This document shows, in pieces, positions 1 through 8,049 of a stretch of DNA of 64,000 nt. Location: assembly GCF_003386665.1 (NCBI RefSeq), contig NZ_QTUB01000001.1, forward strand, positions 2,976,001 through 3,040,000, given 5' to 3'. A program made the translations under genes and the position numbers. This DNA is from Xenorhabdus cabanillasii. GTDB taxonomy: Bacteria; Pseudomonadota; Gammaproteobacteria; Enterobacterales; Enterobacteriaceae. The first letter of the stretch is position 1; the number at the start of each line of letters is the position of its first letter. The notes below the pieces were generated by a model. The model ran no database searches and was not told the DNA's origin. It worked only from the letters and a program-made list of their open reading frames with translations.

Positions 1-31
1 GTAAGGATGGTTGTTTGAACAGCCATCTTAC
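1..31. terminator. Hairpin at window edge, possible terminator of an upstream gene
   Basis: GTAAGGATGG pairs with CCATCTTAC around an 11-base loop, with small mismatches, and is followed by a weakly T-rich stretch. It may end a gene lying left of the window. No gene is seen between it and the start at 193. Confidence 0.35.
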
Positions 32-192
32 TGTTTAAAATAAAATCCCATCGGGATATCCTCCTAACCGTTAACAAAAGTCATTTCATAAAAAATTTCA
101 CCTCAAGTAAATTTATACCATCATTTCTTTTCCGAAGAGGATAAAGTACATCATTGACAACTAAATAAATTGGCTAACTATCCGAGGTGATT

Positions 193-1206
193 ATGGAAAG
201 CATTTCTTCTCAGCAATTAGTGCAAAGAAATACTATCAAAAAAGATAAAATAAAATCAGGTAATATACAGGTACAGGATGTCATTAATATAGATAAAATC
301 TTAGAAGATGTGAGGCGATTTAATTTAAATACCGTAAATGTACCTGTTGAAATCGATATTCCAGAGGTAACATCTTCTAAGTTTACTGTGAATCAATATC
401 AAAAACAGCATGCTATTAATCTGATTAAAGAATTATTAAAGCATGATATAAAAATCATCGTTGAGCCGTTCCCGTTCATCCAGCAAGGTTCCATTGGTGA
501 AACGGAATGGAATCCAAACGATATTAATGAATTCTTCTGGAATTGGAAAGCAGTTGTATTACAAGATATTTTTGATTCAATAACTAATAAATATAATATT
601 TATGGATTAAAAATTGCTTCTAATTTTATTCACATGGAGTATGCCGAAGGGTATTGGGATGATGTTATCGATTTTACCCGTAAGCAATATGATGGTAACG
701 TTATATATCAGATGAATTCGTGGATAACGGCGGTTTGGGATCCTTCCTATGAAGCTAAATTTATACAGAGGATAAACCGGCCTTATTTAAAGAAAGTGGA
801 TTTTGTCGGCATCGACTGCTGGTTTGAACTTTCAGATAAGAAAGTTCCATCTTATGAAGAAGTAATAGAATGTTTGTTTTCAACGACTATTTATAATCGT
901 GATCAAGAAGTTATTTACCAAATTGAACGGTTACATCGCTCAACTAAAAAACCGCTATATTTTGGTGGGTTTAATATTCCTGCATGTGAATATGGACTGC
1001 GAACTCCGTGGAATCCACTGACCTCAGATGTATTTTCGGCGGAAATACAAATTAATGGATGGCGTGCTTATAGAGAAACAATGGAACCAAAATCCTATTT
1101 TAAAGGTTTTTCCATATGGTTTATTGGATCTTATGATAAAAAACACCCATATCAGATCCATAGTAAAGAAGCGGAAATAATTATTAATGAGTGGTACAAG
1201 GGATAG
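193..1206 (+). CDS. GH113-like TIM-barrel glycoside hydrolase family protein
   Basis: A cytoplasmic-looking protein of 337 residues with no signal peptide or membrane segment. The pattern of alternating strands and helices, with motifs such as NWKAV near residue 120, GLKIASNFIHMEYAEGYWDD near 140-160 and VDFVGIDCWFEL near 205, resembles the TIM-barrel domain of glycoside hydrolase family 113 (beta-mannanase-like) and related phage/GTA barrel proteins. The acidic residues in HMEYAEG and GIDCWFEL are where such barrels carry catalytic acids, but I cannot assign them. GAGG at 184-187 favours ATG 193 over GTG 187. It stands alone next to a convergent cyclase-family gene. The substrate is unknown; the family call rests on pattern recognition only. 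Confidence 0.55.
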   Translation: MESISSQQLVQRNTIKKDKIKSGNIQVQDVINIDKILEDVRRFNLNTVNVPVEIDIPEVTSSKFTVNQYQKQHAINLIKELLKHDIKIIVEPFPFIQQGSIGETEWNPNDINEFFWNWKAVVLQDIFDSITNKYNIYGLKIASNFIHMEYAEGYWDDVIDFTRKQYDGNVIYQMNSWITAVWDPSYEAKFIQRINRPYLKKVDFVGIDCWFELSDKKVPSYEEVIECLFSTTIYNRDQEVIYQIERLHRSTKKPLYFGGFNIPACEYGLRTPWNPLTSDVFSAEIQINGWRAYRETMEPKSYFKGFSIWFIGSYDKKHPYQIHSKEAEIIINEWYKG

Positions 1207-1338
1207 TTTTAGATATTCGATATTCAAATATAGTGGTTTAAGAAAACATCTTAGTTTAAGAAATATGAGTAGTTCAAGCTTGTTATTTTCATCTGTCAAA
1301 TACCAGAAAGAGCCTGAACTACATTATAGGGTTGAGGG

Positions 1339-2076
1339 TTATGGAATTATTGCAAACGAACGTACCGGAAATCCCGCAGCTTTTTCTGGTTTAGCGACAA
1401 TATTAAAAATAACCGCTCCACGAGTTGGCACTTGATCTAAATTGGTCATCACTTCTATTTGATAAGTATCTTGTGCCAATACATAATTCTCGCTGAGTAA
1501 CCCATTATTCTTTCTGGAGTCTTTGGCTGAATCAGTATCAAAAGTCTCGTGCCCGATAGCTTTTATTTTTCTTTCTTCAAAAAGAAACTTAAGAGCATCT
1601 AATCCCCAGCCGGGCGTCTGGTTATTTCCGTTGATATCTTTATTACACATTTTTTCCTGAGATGGCCAGCGTTTACTCCAGTCCGTTCTTAGTGCGACAA
1701 AAGTATCCGCTTCAATAATGCCATGTGTAGCTTCAAACTGGAGAATATCATCTTTAGACAGTGAGAAATGAGGTTCTTGTTTTGCCCGTTCTGACTGGTC
1801 AATGACAATTAATGGTAATACTAGCTCTTTTAATTCCAATTCGTTCAGGAAACGAGCATCAGGTATAAAATGGCAAGGGGCATCAATGTGAGTACCATAT
1901 TGCCCAACAAAGGTAAATTGTTGAGCGAAGAATCCATCTGGATAACTAAACAGTGTTTTAATTTGAGCAGGGTCAAACATAAAAAAATGGGGTGAGTCTT
2001 GATCAAAACTATGTGTTAAATCGATCCATTTTTTAGATTTTAATAAAGTGAGTGCCTGTAAGATATCATTTGTCAT
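1339..2076 (-). CDS. Cyclase-family metal hydrolase (kynurenine formamidase-like)
   Basis: A 245-residue protein of the cyclase/KynB-like family (PF04199 type). The metal-binding signature HIDAPCH is at residues 63-69, WIDLTHSFDQDSP near residues 17-29 is the usual N-terminal start of the fold, and GHETFDTDS in the C-terminal half supplies the second ligand region. Known members hydrolyse N-formylkynurenine, isatin or cyclic amides, or serve in antibiotic biosynthesis, so the substrate cannot be given from sequence. There is no signal peptide, unlike some secreted members. GAGG with five bases to ATG supports the start. It is a single gene convergent with the TIM-barrel gene; no kynureninase or tryptophan dioxygenase is nearby. 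Confidence 0.7.
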   Translation of the reverse strand: MTNDILQALTLLKSKKWIDLTHSFDQDSPHFFMFDPAQIKTLFSYPDGFFAQQFTFVGQYGTHIDAPCHFIPDARFLNELELKELVLPLIVIDQSERAKQEPHFSLSKDDILQFEATHGIIEADTFVALRTDWSKRWPSQEKMCNKDINGNNQTPGWGLDALKFLFEERKIKAIGHETFDTDSAKDSRKNNGLLSENYVLAQDTYQIEVMTNLDQVPTRGAVIFNIVAKPEKAAGFPVRSFAIIP

Positions 2077-2756
2077 AACAGCCTCATTTTGTTTAATTGT
2101 AGGGGAATTTTTGAGAAAGACAGGTTCATTTTCAATCGCAGGTGACTGCTTAAGCAGCCACCAAGACCTGTCTGTTTATGAATATTAATGACTTCCAGGA
2201 GTGATATCAATATACCCGTCGTCTTTCAAGTTGCATCTTGAAATCCACAGGGTATATAGGTGGGATTGGTAAATGAATCCTCCTTCTCTGAGATAATTGA
2301 TGAGGCCAATAATAACCATTGGCGATTTGTTATTATCGATAAAGGAGGGGCTGCTATTGTTTGGGAATAAAGTGGTCCCTATTCTGAATAGATTGTCGGT
2401 AACTTATTTTTTGCCAGTGGATGCCTGTCGGTTAATATCGTAAAATTAAAAAAATTCTTCATATCATTCCGTTGAATATCTGGGTTTTAATTAATAATAA
2501 ATTTTGATTATTATTCTGACTGCTTATTGTCTGAAAAATTCATTACCATCATCCATGAGTTAATTTTTTGTTTTGAAAATGTTTGTATTTTTATATTGAT
2601 AGTTTGCAGGTTATGCATAAAATATAATGCCAAATTAGACTACCCGAAAAAGGGATGGTGACTAAATGACACCACCTGAAATGAATATCAATAAACTATA
2701 CCACTAATTAATATTATATTAATAAAATATCAAATATCATGGTGCCGTTGTTATAT
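2077..2756. other. Gene-free AT-rich spacer between cyclase gene and fliT
   Basis: About 680 bases without a supportable gene on either strand. It holds the short palindromic repeat at 2211-2256 and otherwise AT-rich sequence. The promoter of the leftward cyclase gene should lie at its left end and the end of the fliDST transcript at its right end; I see no convincing terminator there. Confidence 0.6.
2211..2256. repeat. Short dispersed palindromic repeat, copy 1
   Basis: Outer arms TATACCC and GGGTATA enclose an inner inverted repeat TTTCAAG/CTTGAAA around TTGCAT. Elements with the core CTTTCAAGTTGCA are common between genes in Photorhabdus, Xenorhabdus and relatives. Related degenerate copies lie at 14113-14157 and 54776-54801. 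No coding capacity. Confidence 0.65.
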
Positions 2757-3137
2757 TTATGTCTTCTCTGTTGTAGGGGTTAGCTCCATTTCATAATCAC
2801 TGATAGGGAATTGCCCATAAGTATCATGTAATAATTGCTTACAGCTTTCCTGTTTAATCAGATCGCTAAGTTCATCTAATCGTTTTTGCAATAACCTCCT
2901 GGTTTCTTTTTCATTATCTAAGACGGTTTGCAAAATTTTGGTTAATTTCTGCTGCAATGAAATAGGAGCATCTGAATCTTCTGATAATAGAGTAACCACT
3001 TCTACTGTTTTCAGGTAGGTGATTTCCATATCAACAAGTACATCCCACTTTTCATTTCTAGCTAAATCAAGCATCTGCTCACTTAAATTAAGGATCTGCT
3101 GGTAAGCTGACAAAAGATCCAGATCATTTTTCATCAA
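2757..3137 (-). CDS. fliT: Flagellar export chaperone FliT
   Basis: A 126-residue, mostly helical protein last in the fliDST operon. FliT is the cytosolic chaperone of the filament cap protein FliD and, when free of FliD, inhibits the FlhDC activator. Its start overlaps the fliS stop by four bases, which suggests translational coupling. Sequence conservation in this family is low, so the call depends largely on position after fliS, size and the helical, charged N-terminal half (LSAYQQILNLSEQMLDLA). No alternative is apparent. Confidence 0.85.
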   Translation of the reverse strand: MMKNDLDLLSAYQQILNLSEQMLDLARNEKWDVLVDMEITYLKTVEVVTLLSEDSDAPISLQQKLTKILQTVLDNEKETRRLLQKRLDELSDLIKQESCKQLLHDTYGQFPISDYEMELTPTTEKT

Positions 3138-3544
3138 ACAATATCCTGACTAGCGTTGTAATGAGGACCTATTTGCCGCCAAGAATCTGAAATCTCGGTA
3201 AGTAAATCAATCACTTCGGTAATAGCCTTCTCATCGTTGCGTAAATTAGCATGGAGTAAACGACGACTCATATAATCATATAAAGCAAAAAGATTTTGGG
3301 CAATCTCTCCGCCTTTTTCGAAATCAAGCCCCTCTTTGAGACCATTATCAATGATATTTATCGCCTTTGAAATAGCTAAACCTTTTTCCGGGATATTCCC
3401 CTGCTGCATCAGAATAATTGCACGACGCAGGGCGCTGAGCGCCCCATTGAACAATATCTGAATCAACTGATAAGGAGAGGCATTCGTAATTTCGCTTTCA
3501 AGATCTACCTGAGCGTATAACTGGCTTGCCGAACGTTGATACAT
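3134..3544 (-). CDS. fliS: Flagellar export chaperone FliS
   Basis: A 136-residue protein that binds the C-terminal part of flagellin in the cytosol and prevents early polymerisation. The N-terminal YAQVDLESEITNASPYQLI and the following LFNGALSALRRA helix are typical of FliS. The length equals that of enteric homologues. It lies eleven bases after the end of fliD and overlaps fliT, so it should be co-transcribed from the FliA promoter upstream of fliD. Confidence 0.95.
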   Translation of the reverse strand: MYQRSASQLYAQVDLESEITNASPYQLIQILFNGALSALRRAIILMQQGNIPEKGLAISKAINIIDNGLKEGLDFEKGGEIAQNLFALYDYMSRRLLHANLRNDEKAITEVIDLLTEISDSWRQIGPHYNASQDIV

Positions 3545-3555
3545 AATATCCTTTA

Positions 3556-5017
3556 TTATTTTAAAAGCTGGGCCAAGGATAAACTTGATTGGTTCATTGA
3601 AGTGACAAGTTTATCCAGTGCTGTAAATTGTTTTTTATAGCGCGCCATCGTAGCATCAATGTTTCTGTTGGTCTGTTCTACTTGCCTTTCTAGTGTTTTC
3701 AGACTTTTATTGATACCTTCGGTTACTGTTGCGATAGTTCCTTCATGGCTATCCAACGTTTTTTTTAATAAATTATAAGTCTGGGTTGCAAAACCCGTTT
3801 TTTTTCCATCACCCATAAAGAAAGCCTTAACGTTGGCAGGTTTTTCTTTCAGGTTTTTTTTCCAGTTTTTCGTTACTGATTTCCAGCGTACCATCTAATT
3901 TCTGTTTGATACCTAATTTATTCAGGGTAGCAATATCAGCAACATTTTGGGCTGTAAATAATTGATGCCTTAGCTGGCTTTGAATGCCTTTTAAAGTACT
4001 GTCACCAAGTAAGGGACCATTGTCTTTCGAAGCCGCTTCACCTTTTCCAACCGGTTTAAATTTGGTCAGTGAATCAAAAGTAGTTTGTACTTCATTATAA
4101 GCATCAACCCACTTTTTGATCGCTTCTTTCATTGGTTCGATATTACGGGATACAACCAAAGTTTCTGGTTTAACCACTTCCTGAGTTTCGCCACTTTTTC
4201 CCGGGACTTTTTCTGTGACTTTTTCCGAGACTTTTTTCAGGATTAGGGTAATACCTTCCGGTGCATCTTTTATCTCATTAGTTTGGCGTTCAATCTCAAT
4301 GCCATTGACTGTTAATTTCGCATTGGTTGCTTCCACCGTTTGTGTCATTGCACCCGTGCCGCCACCTTTGCCGTCAGATGTATAGTTCAGCAATTTACCC
4401 AACTGATCATCACCTTCAACTTTGATGGTGATGACGGATTTTGTGCCGGCTTTTTTCGAAGTCAGGAGCAGATAGCTCTTATTATCTTTATCCTTATCTT
4501 CTGCTTTGATGATACTGGCGCTAACATTGCCCTCTTTTTTATTGATGGCATCATGGATTTCAGTCAGAGAAGTTTCATTATCTTTCAGGGAAATGCGCAT
4601 GGGTTCTTTTTCACCTGGTTGTTCGATAATAATGGTACGAGTGCCTTTACCTTGTTCTCCTTGTTGGGCTTTTACATCAGCAACTGCCGTCGAGCGCAGA
4701 GACTGAGCCTTTGCAAGTTGTTTGACTTCAATAACATAGTTACCCGGACTGGCTTTAGAATCTGTACTGGGAGTAAACGTTTTATGATCTTCGCTTGTTT
4801 TGGTCGTATTGAGCTTATCGAATTTTTTCAGTTCTTCGGATGCACTTTTTAACTTTTCCAAACTACCTTTTAGTGTACCGAAACCGGTTAGCTTAGCTTT
4901 ATAGCTGCTTTGTTGTTGGGTTAATGGTTGTAAACGTTTTCTTTCTTGTGCTTCAAGTTTATCCAGTAAGTTTGGATCTATCCCAGATGCGATTCCTACT
5001 GAGGAAATGCTAGCCAT
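3556..5017 (-). pseudogene. fliD: Flagellar filament cap FliD, interrupted by a +1 frameshift in A8
   Basis: FliD caps the growing filament and places flagellin subunits. Frame one (start ATG 5017, AAGGAG five bases upstream) gives 396 residues beginning MASISSVGIASGIDPN, with the normal N-terminal and central domains. It then runs through a tract of eight A on the coding strand (T8 at 3844-3851) into unrelated residues and stops. The adjacent frame continues the family sequence (NLKEKPANVKAFFMGD) to the C-terminal coiled coil ending SLAQLLK at 3556. With seven A the protein would be one polypeptide of about 486 residues, normal for the family. Sequencing error, a real null mutation, a phase-variable tract or slippage rescue are all possible. 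Without the C-terminal coiled coil the cap should not assemble. Confidence 0.85.
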
Positions 5018-5053
5018 ATTGACTCCTTTTAATAAAAAGCATCACTGGACTTG

Positions 5054-5080
5054 TTATCGGATTAATTTGTGAAAAGTTTA
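5054..5080 (-). promoter_or_regulatory. FliA (sigma-28) promoter for fliDST
   Basis: On the minus strand TAAA, 15 bases, then TCCGATAA, against the consensus TAAA-N15-GCCGATAA: one mismatch. It lies about 37 bases upstream of the fliD start, the expected place for a class 3 flagellar promoter. Confidence 0.88.
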
Positions 5081-5187
5081 CTGACAAAATGATTTTTTTG
5101 ATGGACGGAATAATTGATGAGAACAGGCGCTGTTTGGCTTATCGGGGAAAAGGGAGAAAAAAATAAAAAACTTTTTTCAAGAAATAT

Positions 5188-5214
5188 TAAAGGTTCTTTT
5201 TAAGGGGCCGATAA
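5188..5214 (+). promoter_or_regulatory. FliA (sigma-28) promoter for fliC
   Basis: TAAA, 15 bases, then GCCGATAA: an exact match to the sigma-28 consensus, 80 bases upstream of the fliC start. It is divergent from the fliD promoter, so both late units should fire when FliA is freed from FlgM. Confidence 0.93.
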
Positions 5215-5293
5215 AACTGTTGGCGGTGATGAACACCGTGAGCAAACAGGCTCAGACTAATTATATCGACTTGATTTTAAAAGGAACTCTACT

Positions 5294-6373
5294 ATGGCAT
5301 CAGTCATTAATACTAACTATTCATCTCTGCTGGCTCAGAACAACCTGACCAGATCTAAAGGCGTTTTAGGTTCTGCTATTGAGCGTCTGTCTTCTGGTTT
5401 ACGTATTAACAGCGCGAAGGATGATGCTGCTGGTCAAGCGATCGCTAACCGTTTTACTGCTAACGTTAAAGGCCTGACTCAGGCTGCCCGTAACGCAAAC
5501 GATGGTATTTCTATTGCTCAGACTACCGAAGGTGCTCTGAACGAAATCAACAATAACCTGCAACGTATCCGTGAACTGACTGTTCAGGCACAGAACGGCA
5601 GCAACTCTAAGAGCGATATCACTTCTATTCAGGACGAAGTTAAACAGCGCCTGAGCGAAATCGACCGTATCTCGGAACAAACTCAGTTCAACGGCGTGAA
5701 AGTTCTGAGCAAAGATAGCAAAATGAAGGTTCAGGTTGGTGCTAACGACAACGAAACTATCGCTATCGATCTGAAAAAAATTGACAGCACTGTTCTGAAA
5801 CTGAATGAATTTGATGCGACTAAAGGTTCTGCTTTTGGCAAAGAGAAAGAATCCATTGTGGTTACTACTGCTGCCACAGGTTCGGCACCTGCAAAAACAG
5901 AAGAAAAAGCTCTGGACAAGTCAGGTCTGACAGGGATGACGGATGTTAAGGTTTTTGAAAAAGAAGGAAGTACTCCTGCTAAACCTGAATACCTGATGTC
6001 TTATAAAGATGGAAAGGGTGAAGTCAAATATGCTACTGCAACCATTGATGACAAAACTGGCGCAGTTAAGAAAGGGGCTGATTATACTCCAACCGTTAAC
6101 GATCGTCCTTTGGATGCGTTGGACAGCGCTTTGGCACAAGTCGACAGCCTGCGCAGCTCCCTGGGTGCGGTACAAAACCGTCTGGAATCCACCGTTAACA
6201 ACCTGAACAACACTGTTAACAACCTGAGCGCTGCTCGTAGCCGTATCGAAGACGCTGACTACGCGGTGGAAGTTTCTAACATGAGCCGTGGTCAGATCCT
6301 GCAACAAGCTGGTACTGCTGTTTTGGGTCAAGCCAACCAGATCCCACAAACCGTTATGTCTCTGCTGCGTTAA
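5294..6373 (+). CDS. fliC: Flagellin FliC
   Basis: The filament subunit, 359 residues, which is short for an enteric flagellin (often near 500). The conserved N-terminal D0/D1 region spans roughly residues 1-170 ([39 protein letters not shown]) and the C-terminal D1/D0 roughly 270-359, ending VMSLLR. The central variable region, about 175-270, is lysine- and glutamate-rich and small, so a large outer D2/D3 is lacking. It is exported unfolded by the flagellar type III system with FliS as chaperone. The unit has a sigma-28 promoter upstream and a strong hairpin terminator after the stop, so it is monocistronic. Confidence 0.98.
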   Translation: MASVINTNYSSLLAQNNLTRSKGVLGSAIERLSSGLRINSAKDDAAGQAIANRFTANVKGLTQAARNANDGISIAQTTEGALNEINNNLQRIRELTVQAQNGSNSKSDITSIQDEVKQRLSEIDRISEQTQFNGVKVLSKDSKMKVQVGANDNETIAIDLKKIDSTVLKLNEFDATKGSAFGKEKESIVVTTAATGSAPAKTEEKALDKSGLTGMTDVKVFEKEGSTPAKPEYLMSYKDGKGEVKYATATIDDKTGAVKKGADYTPTVNDRPLDALDSALAQVDSLRSSLGAVQNRLESTVNNLNNTVNNLSAARSRIEDADYAVEVSNMSRGQILQQAGTAVLGQANQIPQTVMSLLR

Positions 6374-6430
6374 TTTTTATTTTCCAGCATAAAGGTTTAT
6401 GCAGGGTAACCTGCATAGATCTCGCCTGTA

Positions 6431-6463
6431 AAATAAGGATCGGCTTGCCGATCCTTATTTTTT
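6431..6463 (+). terminator. Rho-independent terminator after fliC
   Basis: AAATAAGGATCGG pairs perfectly with CCGATCCTTATTT around a four-base loop, followed by TTT. It lies 58 bases after the fliC stop. Confidence 0.92.
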
Positions 6464-6668
6464 AGTCTCAGTTTTATAGAAATTGTTTGATAAAAACGGT
6501 TTTCTAACGTTTGTCAGGGACAGCCTGAAACTTGCGATGCATTTGGGCGGACAACAAAAATTTCGCATAGGTGAAAAAGAAGCGCTTTTACTTCATTGTT
6601 CAAACGATTGTACCGATTAGGTGATTGGATAATGGTATCCAGTCTCTTATCCAAAGGTGTCTGTTGTT

Positions 6669-7391
6669 GTGAGCGATTTGTATACCGCCGAAGGCGTGAT
6701 GGACAAAAATAGCCTCTGGAAGCGCTATGTACCACTGGTTCGCCATGAAGCACTGAGGCTACAGGTAAGGTTGCCTGCCAGTGTAGAGCTTGATGACCTG
6801 CTTCAGGCCGGTGGCATAGGGTTGCTGAATGCGGTGGAACGTTATGATTCCTTACAGGGAACGGCGTTTACCACCTATGCGGTGCAGCGCATCAGAGGTG
6901 CAATGTTGGATGAGCTGAGAAGCCGTGATTGGGCGCCGCGTAGTGTGCGCCGCAATGCACGGGAAGTCACGCAAACCATCCGTAAACTTGAGCAAGAGTT
7001 AGGCCGTCCAGCTAGTGAGCAGGAAGTTGCTAAAGAATTAAAGATTAATCTGATAGAATATCGGCAAATACTGTTAGAAACCAATAACAGTCAACTATTT
7101 TCTTATGACGAATGGCACGAAATTCATGGTGAAAGCTGTGAGCCGGTGATTGAAGAAGAGCATGAAACAAATCCTCTCCAACAGTTACTGGAAGGTGATC
7201 TCCGTCAGCGGGTTATCGATGTCATTGAGTCGTTGCCTGAAAGGGAAAAAGTAGTTCTGACGCTGTATTATCAGGAAGAACTTAATCTTAAAGAGATTGG
7301 CGCGGTGCTTAATGTGGGGGAATCTCGCGTGAGTCAGCTCCACAGCCAGGCAATAAAAAGGCTGCGGGCGCGTTTGAATCCAGAGAAGTAA
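6669..7391 (+). CDS. fliA: Flagellar sigma factor FliA (sigma-28)
   Basis: The sigma factor for class 3 flagellar and chemotaxis promoters. It is 240 residues from GTG 6669, with AAAGG upstream; a GTG at 6657 in the same frame is less likely because homologues begin near SDLYTAEGVMDK. Region 2 (YVPLVRHEALRLQVRLPASV; DELRSRDWAPRSVRRNAR), region 3 and region 4 (LPEREKVVLTLYYQEELNLK, then the HTH LKEIGAVLNVGESRVSQLHS) are complete. fliZ follows within about 50 bases. Its targets in the window include the promoters before fliC and fliD. Confidence 0.97.
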   Translation: MSDLYTAEGVMDKNSLWKRYVPLVRHEALRLQVRLPASVELDDLLQAGGIGLLNAVERYDSLQGTAFTTYAVQRIRGAMLDELRSRDWAPRSVRRNAREVTQTIRKLEQELGRPASEQEVAKELKINLIEYRQILLETNNSQLFSYDEWHEIHGESCEPVIEEEHETNPLQQLLEGDLRQRVIDVIESLPEREKVVLTLYYQEELNLKEIGAVLNVGESRVSQLHSQAIKRLRARLNPEK

Positions 7392-7442
7392 CTTTTTGCT
7401 TATTTGTTTTTTGTTAAGACTACACACAGGGCTTTATCTCTT

Positions 7443-7958
7443 ATGTCTGTTACAACACAAAAGAAACGGCCTCTCAGCCGTTATATTAAGGACTATAAAC
7501 ATAGTCAGACTCATTGTTTGCATTGTCATAAGACGCTTGACCGTATTTCCCTTGTTTTTAACGGTCAGGTCATCAATAAAGAAGCCATTTCTGAGATGAC
7601 TGAATTGGTGGATGACAAAACATGGAGTGAGTTACAGGGTAAATTTGTAGCGCTGTGCCGCTTCTGTAGTGAAATTTATTGCAATAGCCAAACTGATTAT
7701 TTCGACATAATGTCATTTAAACAGTATCTGTTTGAACAAACAGAGATGAGCCATAGCACAGTACGTGAATATGTAGTTCGTTTGCGGAGACTGGATGAAT
7801 TATTGACATCAAGTAATTATCCTGAAGAAGAGTTTACACCAGAAAAAATTCAGGAAAAATTGAGTGAGAAATTGTCTCAGTCCGCTTTCAGTAACTACAA
7901 TATCGCGTTGCGTAAATATGAACAATATCTGAGCTGGCAACAGAACGGACATTGTTAA
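7443..7958 (+). CDS. fliZ: Flagellar regulator FliZ
   Basis: FliZ is a DNA-binding regulator co-transcribed with fliA that links motility to other programmes; in Xenorhabdus and enterics it affects FlhDC output, haemolysins and RpoS-type promoters. The 171-residue product from ATG 7443 begins with the conserved RPLSRYIKDYKHSQTHC and has CLHC and CRFC cysteine pairs. The C-terminal half resembles the core-binding domain of tyrosine integrases (FKQYLFEQTEMSHSTVREYV). A longer start at 7404 adds residues not found in homologues. It ends before a hairpin at 8001-8037. Confidence 0.94.
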   Translation: MSVTTQKKRPLSRYIKDYKHSQTHCLHCHKTLDRISLVFNGQVINKEAISEMTELVDDKTWSELQGKFVALCRFCSEIYCNSQTDYFDIMSFKQYLFEQTEMSHSTVREYVVRLRRLDELLTSSNYPEEEFTPEKIQEKLSEKLSQSAFSNYNIALRKYEQYLSWQQNGHC

Positions 7959-8000
7959 TTAGACAAAGACATAGCGTCTGTCGGGCTGAACAATTTTAGA

Positions 8001-8037
8001 AGGGGATGCGATAATAACGCATTCCCCTCTGTTTTTT
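8001..8037. terminator. Terminator between convergent fliZ and putA
   Basis: AGGGGATGCG pairs with CGCATTCCCCT with one bulge, followed by CTG and T6 on the plus strand. It ends fliAZ and may also act on putA, which converges from the right. Confidence 0.85.
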
Positions 8038-8049
8038 AACCCGTCTTTT

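Noticed and set aside
1187..1435. Rightward frame overlapping the ends of the barrel protein and cyclase genes
   Set aside because: It overlaps the stop regions of two better supported genes and has no ribosome site or family pattern.
4340..4852. Rightward frame of 170 codons within fliD
   Set aside because: Antisense shadow of fliD, rich in Phe and Cys as expected of reverse-complemented coding sequence.
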